A stretch of 64,000 bases of DNA, taken from contig CM075852.1 in assembly GCA_037975125.1 (NCBI GenBank), positions 20,698,025-20,762,024 on the forward strand, given 5' to 3'. This stretch comes from Latrodectus hesperus (taxonomy: Eukaryota; Arthropoda; Arachnida; Araneae; Theridiidae). This document shows positions 26,625 through 36,322 of the stretch, one piece after another; position 1 is the first letter of the stretch, and each line of letters opens with the position of its first letter. The translations under genes were made by a program, and so were the position numbers. The notes beneath the pieces were generated by a model. The model was given only the letters and a program-made list of their open reading frames with translations, had not been told where the DNA came from and searched no databases.

Positions 26625-27136
26625 AGAAGCTCTTTTAATGATCTACAATGTATTATGCCATACTGTGTAATTGTATCACCAATTTTATTGTACCAATAAG
26701 AATAATAAAGCCAATTAGAAGCTCTTCTACTGATCTGCAATGTATTATGCCATACTGTGTAATTGTATCACCAATTATATTGTACCAATAAGAATAATAA
26801 AGCCAATTAGAAGCTCTTCTACTGATCTGCAATGTATTATGCCATACTGTGTAATTGTATCATCAATTTTATTGTACCAATAAGAATAATAAAGCCAATT
26901 AGAAGCTCTTCTACTGATCTGCAATGTATTGTGCCATACTGTGTAATTGTATCACCAATTTTATTGTACCAATAAGAATAATAAAGCCAATTAGAAGCTC
27001 TTCTACTGATCTGCAATGTATTATGCCATACTGTGTAATTGTATCACCAATTTTATTGTACCAATAAGAATAATAAAGCCAATTAGAAGCTCTTCTACTG
27101 ATCTGCAATGTATTATGCCATACTATGTAATTGTAT
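26625..27136 (+). repeat. 92-bp minisatellite, about 5.5 units, cut by a gap
   Basis: The motif GCTCTTCTACTGATCTGCAA (first unit varied) recurs at 26629, 26721, 26813, 26905, 26997 and 27089, a strict 92-bp period with very few differences. Each unit includes CACCAATTTTATTGTACC. The array is interrupted by the run of N, so its true length is unknown. Minus-strand frames through it are translated repeats. Confidence 0.95.
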
Positions 27137-27236
27137 NNNNNNNNNNNNNNNNNNNNNNNNNNNNNNNNNNNNNNNNNNNNNNNNNNNNNNNNNNNNNNNN
27201 NNNNNNNNNNNNNNNNNNNNNNNNNNNNNNNNNNNN
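27137..27236. other. Assembly gap, exactly 100 N
   Basis: Exactly 100 undetermined bases, the conventional size for a gap of unknown length. It lies between a minisatellite and the first copy of the 12.46-kb repeat. Confidence 0.99.
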
Positions 27237-27311
27237 TATCCTACAGTTAATTTCACGCTGATTATTAAACAATATAAAAACTTTTAATAAATACCCTCAT
27301 ACACTTTAATT

Positions 27312-27561
27312 GTTGTTATCTTGTGGCAATATTGGGTGCGCTGTTTCAATTTTCCACTGAACCATAATTTGGTGTAGAGTCCTCAGTACATACATGCAAT
27401 AGGTACCCGTTCAGAGGGTAGGTAACCATTCTCAAGCCATTCATACAAGGAAAGGAAAAGACAGGAGAGAGAGAAAATACATCAATGCCCGAAATGGGAT
27501 TTGAACCCATAACCTCCCTATCCGCAGTCAGGAACGGTGACTACTAGACAGAGTGGGCGCC
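27312..27561 (-). mobile_element. Old SINE, family A (X copy 1)
   Basis: A diverged, shortened family A copy. It shows a tail GTTGTTATC (complement of AAC repeats), GAACCATAATTTGGTG, CATGCCCGAAATGGG-type head core and a B box complement (GGATTTGAACC, inexact). No target duplication remains. Confidence 0.8.
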
Positions 27562-28850
27562 AACGTTCTACTTAGAAAATATTTTTAAAATAAAAACTTA
27601 TGTATTCTTATCAAAATGTTTTTACTTTCGGCTTCGAAATCTATATAAAAAATAGATTTTTGAAAAACTTCATTAAGCAAAAATGCAAACTTAAATAAAT
27701 TAATGACTAAAATAGGATTCAATATAGCTGTAAACTATAAACATAAATCCAGAATATTTATATTAAGTGTAAAAAGCTTTGTAATCACTAATATTCATTA
27801 TTTATAGACAAGTATGACCTAAATATTTTGTTTAGGTTTGTTCGTTAATAAGAAATTATTTCTTTATTAAAATGATATTATATAGAAAGTCTACATTGAA
27901 AGCTGTATAGTTTACCTGATGTACATTTCTGTCTGTGGCTGAAACTAAAACTTATCGCATTAGTTTCAACAATTATTTCAAAACTTTTTGAAAAGAATAC
28001 GATTACAAAGAGAATCTTGACAAACTTCTCTTTTCTAAAGTCTTTTGATCTTACTTCAAAGAAAATTTCCTCGGCTTTCTCTTCCTTCACTAACATTGTA
28101 TTTTCTAAGTTTAGAAGTCAGGAATGAAGTTGAGTGATACTTGCTTAGAAACAAAAGGGGAAAAAATGAAGAAATTTCATTTGTATTTTTCCTTCAAATA
28201 AAAGGAGAATCCGGAAAAGTATTGACTTTATTTAGAAAATAACAAGGAATTCCACGGAGAATTTATCAATGAATCAACTTTTACCAGATATAAATAAATT
28301 TTTAAAAGAATGATTTCCATTATTTTATATCAGAAATTTTGTTTTAAAAAATAAGAAAAAATAAGACAAACAGAAGAAACATGATAAAAAAGTGAAAGAA
28401 GAAATTTAAAACTAAGTTAGAAACCACGCGTATTTTTTTCTTTTTTTAATAACTTTTTAAAATGTATGATAATCATAGGGTTTGCACTGTAAGACTTGAA
28501 AAATAATTGGAAGAATGTTTTTATTTGCATGATTTAAAGAAAAAGACTTGAAAAACATTGTTTTTATAATTTTAGAAAAAAATAATTAAAACATTTTGAT
28601 TTAAGAAATGTGCATAACTGGTTTAAGTATGAATTTAAGATTGAAATAATATATTCAATATTAGTTACTGATTGTTTTTCATCAAAAGCATATTTCACCT
28701 TTTTTTCTTCTCAACAAGATAAAATCTTGATTTGCTGATAGGAATGATAATTTTTGTTGTATTTCTTATGTATACTATCTTAAATGAAGGTTTTTCCAGT
28801 TTCTCTAAAAATGTTATCGTTCACTGAAGGCATAGATGAATTTAATATGT
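27562..28850. other. AT-rich DNA with a weak exon-like frame
   Basis: A minus-strand 72-codon frame (28096-27878) starts MLVKEEKAEEIFFE and is followed at once by a donor-like GTAAGA. Further along is a TTTCAG...CATCAG GTAAAC micro-exon-like pattern (about 27917-27939). I do not recognise the peptide and do not call a gene. It is identical in the other copies (40336-40554, 52795-53013). Confidence 0.2.
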
Positions 28851-29169
28851 GAACATAAAATATTTTTTCATCCAATGGCGGGCACACAAGGGTGACTGAA
28901 CCCTATGCCACAACAAGGCCAGAAACTGCTACTCATTTATCGTTACCCAGCGATCTCCTGTGAACCAAGTCACGGAGACGAGTAGCGTTACCCGCGCCAT
29001 ACCACCACAAACCCGTTTTATAGGGCGGGTCACATTCATACAACATCACAGAAGAAAGGACAGAGAAGGAAAGAAACATCCATGCCCGAACCGGGATGCG
29101 AACCCGGGACCAACAACTCGGGAGTCGGGAACGCTAACCACTCAGCCAATCGGTCGGCGAACATAAAAT
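28851..29169 (-). mobile_element. SINE family C with perfect 11-bp TSD (X copy 1)
   Basis: A SINE on the minus strand (28862-29158) bracketed by GAACATAAAAT at 28851-28861 and 29159-29169. On its own strand the head is GCCGACCGATTGGCTGAGTGG (A box) and then a B box GGGTTCGCATCCC, a tRNA-like design different from family A. The next core, TTCGGGCATGGATGT through CCTATAAAACGGGTTTG, is shared with family A. The 3' end differs and lacks the (AAC)n tail. The 68-residue frame inside it is spurious. Confidence 0.88.
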
Positions 29170-30068
29170 GTAAAAAATATTTATTATATTGCGAAAAAAT
29201 TGAGGTGCAATATAGATTGTTGTATGGTTAAAATTGTATTTCTAATACTTAATGATAATTTTATGTTGACGAAAAACTTATGAAAATAATAAATTTTAAT
29301 CTTAATTTGGAATCAAACTTTCTGTTTCCTCATAACAGAACGAGAAAAAGACAAGCATTTTGAATTAATAGTCATTTCTAAAGTGTAATTAAATCTTGAT
29401 TCATAAAGGGACACTTGATTGCATTTCAAAATTATGTATCAACGAAGTAAAAACGTCGTTTTTAACTTACATGAACAACATTTAAACAAATAAAGCTGTA
29501 TATTTCAATAAAAATAGTTATTTTAAGTAAAATTATACTTATCATGGATAACATTGAGTAATTTTAAGAAAGAGTTACGAATTCGAGGATAATTATTGCA
29601 AATGAAATATATATTAAATCCTCTAACATTTTAAAATACTGCTTTTTATCATTGCATTTTGAAACACTGAATGTTTTTCATAATGCTGCAGATACTCTAT
29701 AGACTAACTTTCACTGCATTTTCTTTCAAATTTAATAATAAACGTTTCAATATTGAGAAAACAAGTGCAAAAAAATGAGTTACTTAATTATTTAATTCGC
29801 TGTTTACAACTCTTCCATGAATGCAACAAAAACTATTCAATTGTCACAGATTAATCACAAAAGGAAAAATATATTAATAAAAATATCAATAACCAAAATT
29901 AAGTTTTTACTTTAAGTTATTTTTAAAACAATGCGTTGTCACTTTAAATAAATTATTAATTGAAGTGATTTCCTTCAAAATTCATATGAAATAAAATGGT
30001 AACTTTTAAAAGATGTAAAATAAGAAATACATGAAATCATTTTAAGAAATTTAAAATTACTTTTTTTA
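29170..30068. other. AT-rich non-coding DNA (X copy 1)
   Basis: Nothing recognised. Confidence 0.5.
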
Positions 30069-30342
30069 ACGACTGCGAGCACACTGGGTGACGGACCTTT
30101 AGCCAAAACATGGCCGTAAACTGCTACTTATTTATTGTTACCCGGTGGTCACCTGTCAACCACGTCACGAAGGCCGTCACTCCCACAACAAACCCGTTAA
30201 TTGGGTGTTCCACATTTATTTATCATGAGACAGATAGAAAGAAACATCTATGTCCAAATGTCCAAATCAAGATTTAAACCTAGGACCAACAGTGTAGAAA
30301 TCAGGAAGTCAGGAAAGCTTAACACTCAAACAACGGCGCCAG
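30069..30342 (-). mobile_element. Old SINE, family C (X copy 1)
   Basis: A diverged copy of the family C element. It shares blocks such as CACACTGGGTGACGGACC, GTTACCCGGTGGTCACCTGT, CAAACCCGTTAATTGGG and a decayed B-box region (GATTTAAACC). Target duplications are not recognised. Confidence 0.75.
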
Positions 30343-30351
30343 CACAATATA

Positions 30352-30355
30352 AATA

Positions 30356-30386
<31 letters not shown>

Positions 30387-30405
30387 ATATATATATATAT
30401 ATATT
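30352..30405. repeat. (TAAA)n(TA)n compound microsatellite (X copy 1)
   Basis: About nine TAAA units followed by TA units. This tract is 2 bp longer than in the second copy and is one of the few differences between the large repeat copies. Counterparts are at about 42810-42860 and 55269-55319. Confidence 0.9.
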
Positions 30406-33163
30406 TGTGGAAGTAGTAAATTTAGCAGCAGAATATTTAACTATTTTGCATACAGTACTTTTTGATTAAAGTTAAAAATTATAAATTTTTATGAATATAT
30501 TTCGAGGATTATATACATGCATTTTTCTTCTCAATGATTTTAATTCTAGAATGGGAGTAAGAAGATAAGGAAATCAATGGTTAAATTTTGCATTTATCTA
30601 AATGTATGAGTAATAATACTGATCTCTCAATGTTGTGGGTAATCTACAAAGATAAGACAATATTTTTTGATGAAATTTCGATATTTGTAGTTCATGCTAT
30701 AGAATGTCATGCTGACATTTGTGTTACTCGCGTCTTTCTCAATTTTGCATAACTTATAAATATTTAATATCATTTGCATATTGCTAAGTCAAATATTGTA
30801 TTATATTATCAGAAAATAATACATTTAACAACTATCGTATCATTTTTCATTATTATTTCTAATCTTTTGTATTAAAAAATCACACTTTTTTGGTCGAAAA
30901 GATTTATATATTTGGTACTTATGTGTAAGCCAAGTGACCGTTTTTGTGAAAAGTAATATGGTCGAATATTGCAATTTAAAATGAGTGTTGATTACATATT
31001 TTTTATATATTTTAATATATTTAAGCTAATATTTCCTATTTATTTTTAACGCAAGCATGTTTTAAAAATTTAAGTATAGAAGGATGGAATTTCAATTAAA
31101 AATAAAATGTAAATCCATGTATTTCATTAATATAAAATAAGTGCTCTGTTTTTTTCTGTTTTCAAAAACAGCTGATTAAAATTTACAACATTTGTTGATA
31201 TATTTTTTGATAAAAATTATCAACGAGTAAGTACTAAAAACTTTAATATATTTTTACCTTTTAACCAATCCTTTATCATTTTTCAAATATTTAAAAAATA
31301 TTCATATTTTAACACATACTTAATATAATTGAACATTGTTTTCTCTCTCCCTCAAGGAATTATAAATTATGTGATAGAAATCTTTTTAAGGATTATTTTG
31401 CTTTCACAATTTAATATGAATATAAAAACATATCTCTGGTCTATGAATGGACACCAATTGTCATTTGAACCAAAAATTTTTATAATCTCATCACTAATAT
31501 GTATTTCATAACATAAATATTCACAATAAATGCATTTTATAATGTAATTCATGACAGATATTAAATATGAATAAACTTTAGTTTAATTTGAGATTAAAAT
31601 TTTATACGGCAAAATATGTAAAAATTGTAACACTATTTATTTATAAATATTATTTGTATTCATAGTATATAATGTTCACTTAAACAATTTGAATTGAAAA
31701 TGTTTCCCTTTTTATTATATAAATTCATCTTACATTTTACTTTTTATTATATATCTTCTTATGATTACAGCTCAAAGTATTGCAGAAACCTATTCATGCT
31801 TTGAATACAAAATATAGTATTTCAATCAATGAATACATACACAGCTTTAAAATGTTTCTGCTTTCTGCTTGGGTTACAAAGTTCAAGCCCAACGTGTGAT
31901 AAATCAATAACGAATATAGAATATTTTGGTGAGCAAACTAAAACATTCTTAAAATCAAGGTCTTGTAAAAGATTTTGAAAATCTCATATTTTTGGTCGCA
32001 AAAGGAATTCTAAATACTAAGCGCAATATTTTTTTCAAGAAAAATTTCAGCTTTAAAATGTCTTCTATAATATTATAATGCTTACAGAAAAGTGGATTTC
32101 TAATGATGCAAATGCTTTAAAAGTGTTTTGCTTAATTATTTAAAAGATAAATGTTTATATCTGATGCATAAATATACTTACACATATGTTCATATTAAGT
32201 TTATTTTTTATAAATGCAATAAGACTTCTACATTGTTAATGTAGTATATATTTAGTGTTCACTAAATTATAGAAAAATGTATGTATTAGAGAAAATGAAA
32301 TCAAGGGAAATAATATATACGTATATATGATAAAATATTTGAAAGATAGATTTTTGAAATTCATTATAATTCTATATCTGTATCATATATCACATATAAC
32401 ATATTTCTATACTTCATAATTAGTGATGTCATATCTATCTAAAATTCAGAATATGTGAAATGCAGTAATCAATTTTGAGCTTTAGCAAATGACATCATTG
32501 TACAAAAGTATGTAAAGCAACTAAAATTCCATTTTAAATTTATGAAAGAATGTTTCTTATATGATTCTATACTATAAAAATTATGTTAAAATATTTATTT
32601 AAATGATGAAAATCTAACATTTACTTCTGTCATGTTAATATGCGTGGTCGTTATATTGATAACAATGCATAATATTTTAAAGTATTTTCATGAGAAACAT
32701 TTAAATGAAAAAATTATATTTAATAACAGTCAATTTTTTAATTTTAAAAGTATTTTACGAATTGCAAATTTGAAACGTAATGATTATTAAATAAATATGT
32801 TTCTTAGAAATAAATTTTAGTAAATATTGTCCATAATTTTTTATTAACACTTAAATTTTCAACAATAACTTTCAAAACTTTCCTTAACTTTAAGGGAGAT
32901 TTATTGGAATTTTTTAACCAAGTTATAGAAATTACTTTCAGGCAAGCGCTAGAAACATATAAGAAAACAGTATATATCTTTTCTTGTATGTTGCACTGAA
33001 ATATTCTGCTTAAATATTTATACAAAATGCCTTAACTGCTTTTATATTCAGAAAGTTTAATTTTAGGTCTTATGGAGCTATTTCTCATATTTTGCGAGAT
33101 ATTTAAGAATAGGTTTAAGGCGACAGTAATATTTTTAGTTTATTTAAATAATTATCAAGCGTC
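30406..33163. other. AT-rich non-coding DNA (X copy 1)
   Basis: Several 60- to 73-codon frames occur (31329, 31367, 32804), but all look like chance frames of AT-rich DNA. They are preserved in other copies only because the DNA is duplicated. Confidence 0.5.
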
Positions 33164-33200
33164 CCGCCGATAATTATTTATTTAAATAATTATCAACCGT

Positions 33201-33230
33201 CACCAATTTTATTGTACCAATAAGAATAAT
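33201..33230 (+). repeat. 30-bp minisatellite fragment at the X/Y junction
   Basis: CACCAATTTTATTGTACCAA and the next 10 bases match exactly part of the 92-bp unit at 26625-27136. An identical fragment lies at 45657-45686. Confidence 0.9.
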
Positions 33231-33675
33231 CTCCATCTTCATATATTGTTAAAGTAATTTCGACCGGGAGCTTTCCTTGCTGTGAAGGTGATGGAGAAAT
33301 TGCTAGTCTCTTCAATGATCCCGATTTCAGCTATCGATCCATGGTGCAAGTAATAAATTGTGCAAAAAAGCAAATAGTGTATGCCTGAAAGCGGTTCAAA
33401 ATTGAATATCTCCAGAAAAACGAGAAAAAGCGGCGTAAAAGGTATTTACGCCTCGAGCTCCGGCTTACGGCGATCACGCCACTCCCAAGTTTACAGAAAG
33501 TCGAGCAGGAAAGCCACATCCACTAGTACTAAATTACCTGTAGGTCAACTTTTGGGAACTCTGTTTAAAGGTGGCCACGGACCCCCTAGAATAAGGCGGC
33601 GGACCCCTGAGGTGTCCGCGGACCACATGTTGGGAAGCCATGGTATAGCTCATAGTAAGAGTTTTTCAATATTTT
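33231..33675 (+). mobile_element. GC-rich patch, possible hAT-type transposon end
   Basis: A GC-rich stretch in AT-rich DNA. Its right part (about 33570-33650) holds GACCCCCTAGAATAAGG, GCGGACCCCTGAGGTG, GTCCGCGGACCACATG and TTGGGAAGCCATGG. This resembles the inverted 'GTCCGCGGACC ... GGTTCCCAA' termini familiar from non-autonomous hAT elements. The 98-codon frame inside (33381-33677) is rich in Ser, Arg and Lys and not recognised. The family call is inference from pattern memory. Confidence 0.35.
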
Positions 33676-34021
33676 AAAATTTATTAATTTATCAAAAATT
33701 GCATATTTTGCTTATTGTTTTCACGAAACTTTCCGCATGTAAAATATCTGTCTATTTTTATAAAACATATTAAATTAAAATTTAACTAACCACGAATAGT
33801 AAAATATGTAATCAAAATACTGTTAGATAGGGATCCATTTGATGGATACAGAATTTTAATGTATCAAATGAAATCAGTTTTCATTTATTGACTAGGGATC
33901 ATTTTGATTTTATAAAACAAACAAAGTCATTGCATGTCTATCATTTGTATTTAATTTATGCTTTTTAAATAAAGAAACATTAAAAGTTACGATATGACAT
34001 ACTTTTCATAGTTTGTTAAAG

Positions 34022-34235
34022 AAGTTGTTGTTGCTGCTTGTCCCCGACAGGCATGACAATACCATCACACCAGCCCTATGAATCCAAAAATAGTCAGTCT
34101 CTCAAGCACCACCTCCGGTCTCAATTCCATGTCCCCTCTCTCACACCCAATGCTCTGAAAAATATGAGATGGAGAGGCCTGAACCACTCGACATTGTTAA
34201 AGATGATTAAAATAAACACATGTTGCGATGAATAA
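34022..34235 (-). mobile_element. Possible SINE 3' fragment
   Basis: It begins with GTTGTTGTTGCTGCTTG followed by a short hairpin-like CCCCGACAGG, which resembles the complement of the hairpin plus (AAC)n tails of the SINEs here. The body does not match families A, B or C. A 65-codon plus frame across it is not credible. Confidence 0.35.
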
Positions 34236-34791
34236 GTTGCCATATAAGTTATAGTTTAAAACAAATCATTAGAAAATTCTATTTCAACAGCAATAACAAA
34301 TGAAAATGACACTTATACTATTTATTAGAATGTATTGAAATTGAAAGTTTACAAATATTTCTGATAATATCTTAAAATGCTAATTTTACAAATTAATATC
34401 GTACTTAATATGAAATATACACCTGAGAAGAAAATGTTTTCTTATTAATACATGCAATCATGAACTTAAAGAGATTTAAAATATTTACATAAAATAGTGA
34501 ATTAAACAAAATACATTTTTCAATGATTTATGTAAGATAAGTAGGTCAAAAACCAAGATCGGATATTAAAAATATATATTTATTTAGTATTTATAGCAAA
34601 ACATTATAACTGATTACTTAGAAGAAAGAGATAATGCAGTACTTCTTACATGTGTAAGAAAATAAATTTTGGGCGGCATCCTACTTAGCAGAACAATACT
34701 TTATTGCTTGCAGTGATTTTTGTTATAATTGTTTTCCCTTGAGCAAATATTATCGAAGCGGAATGTGTATTATTTTATTTCTGTCTTTCAG

Positions 34792-35028
34792 TTGACTAAC
34801 GTAATATTATTAACGCAATCGATCATGCTGTGCTTCAAGATAACTAGCTTTAGGTGTTGCTTTTCAATAAATTACACAGTACTCATACGAAGGCACTTCA
34901 TTTTTTCCCCTATTTACTTTGATGAAACTAACATAACTGCATTTATGTCAAGCTATATAGCTTTTATATTCCCACATTGTGGGATATCTCTCAGATATAA
35001 AAATAAGTTTAGTAATTTTGAGATGTAA
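34792..35028 (+). other. Candidate terminal exon (Y copy 1), doubtful
   Basis: A good acceptor (TTTATTTCTGTCTTTCAG) is followed by an open frame of 78 codons to a TAA at 35026. It is hydrophobic (LTNVILLTQSIMLCFKITSF, later ITAFMSSYIAFIFPHCG), as in a membrane-protein C-terminus. I do not recognise it, and no upstream exon was found. An identical copy lies at 47248-47484. Confidence 0.2.
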
Positions 35029-35084
35029 TAATTTCATTTCTTAAAAATTTAATTTTAAAACTTTTAAATTTATTTCTTATATAC

Positions 35085-35197
<113 letters not shown>

Positions 35198-35313
35198 CAT
35201 AAATTCAATTTAGAAGTTAAAAACTCCTTTTTAATTATAGGAATTACAGTGTTCAATGAAAGTATATAGGTTAATAGTCAAAATTTACCACATTACTAAA
35301 AAGCGCTGTTTAC

Positions 35314-35614
35314 TGAACAGCGTGCCGCCCAACGTGTCTAGTGGTCAGTGTGCCTGACTGCGGATAAGGAGGTCCTGGGTTCAAATCCCGGTTCGGGCAT
35401 GGATGTACTTTCTCTCTCTATCTATCCTGTCTCTGTCCCTTCCTTGTATGAATGAGGTGTGAATGGTTGCCTACACTATAAACGGGTTCCTATGACATGT
35501 GTGTACTAAAGAAATCGGACTCCAAACCAATTATGGTTCAATTGGAAAAGAGGAGCAGCGCACTCCATATTGCCAGCCTAGCTGGCACATGACAACAACA
35601 AGATTGAACAGCGT
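35314..35614 (+). mobile_element. SINE family A with perfect 10-bp TSD (Y copy 1)
   Basis: A plus-strand family A element (35324-35604) between exact TGAACAGCGT copies at 35314-35323 and 35605-35614. A box TGTCTAGTGGTC, B box GGGTTCAAATCCC, CT-rich block, ATAAACGGG block, hairpin GCCAGCCTAGCTGGC and a short AAC tail are all present. Confidence 0.9.
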
Positions 35615-36010
35615 AAACAATTCCCTGAATGATGCAAATTTGAAAGTGGTCCTATTTTTTAGCATTATACATTAAACCTCAATTACTAAAATTCCTAAGG
35701 CTTAAATAAAATGAAAATATTACATTATAATCTAAATTATTGTAGATACTTATAAAACGTTTTGATACAGTCTTCATTTATTGAATAATATTCATGAATG
35801 AAGATTATCAAAATAATAAATTATTTATAAAATCTTAAATATCTAAACAAAAGTGATGAAATTCATACCTACCCCTAGAGCCTATTAAGCTTTGCATAAT
35901 ATTAAATAAGTGGTAAAGAATATTTTAAAAGTAGTTAAAAAAATCCTGGAATTTAATATTTAGTTAGAGTACAATCACACTGTCACTAATACCACACAAT
36001 AATTCGCGAA

Positions 36011-36048
<38 letters not shown>

Positions 36049-36281
36049 TTTCATTACAATAAAAGCGATGTGCTCTCTGGTAATAAAAATATATCATTCA
36101 TTTGCAGTGTTGTATCATATAAATTGAAAATTATAATTTGTATAGAATAGTGAATATATGTTATATTTGGAATGTATTGCAAAATGATTTAATTGTAGAT
36201 ATAACATATTTATTATTTGTATTTGTATAATTATTGGAAATTTAATAATATGCTTTATTAAATTTAACGTATATGTTACAG
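35615..36281. other. AT-rich DNA with a 33-base poly-T
   Basis: A T33 tract lies at 36013-36045 (same length at 48471-48503 in the second unit). Otherwise nothing is recognised. Confidence 0.6.
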
Positions 36282-36322
36282 TGAAAGATCCAAATGTGGT
36301 GGAGGTTGACTTCTACCAGTGA
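36282..36322 (+). other. Candidate short terminal exon (Y copy 1)
   Basis: After an acceptor-like TATATGTTACAG, a GC-richer frame reads VKDPNVVEVDFYQ and stops at TGA (36320-36322). A canonical AATAAA follows at 36431-36436. The combination looks like a last coding exon plus short 3' UTR. I cannot name the protein or find its other exons. Identical copy at 48740-48780. Confidence 0.25.

Larger units (their letters stand above)
27237..33163 (+). repeat. Tandem array segment X, copy 1
   Basis: The first visible copy of a ~5.93-kb block found again at 39695-45619 and 52153-58070. It contains an old SINE A, a SINE C with target duplications, an old SINE C and a (TAAA)n(TA)n tract. Otherwise it is AT-rich DNA without a recognised gene. 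Its left edge is the gap, so more sequence could be hidden. Confidence 0.95.

Noticed and set aside
26456..27108. Minus-strand frames starting MQISRRASNWLYYSYW, repeated twice
   Set aside because: They follow the 92-bp minisatellite unit; the repeat explains their conservation.
28960..29166. 68-codon plus frame with HPCPNRDANPGPTTRESGT (also at 41418 and 53877)
   Set aside because: It lies inside a family C SINE on the opposite strand, and its identity in three places comes from duplication.
31329..33025. Short frames (60-73 codons) repeated in all X copies
   Set aside because: Conserved only because the whole block is duplicated; composition and lack of splice or start context fit chance frames.
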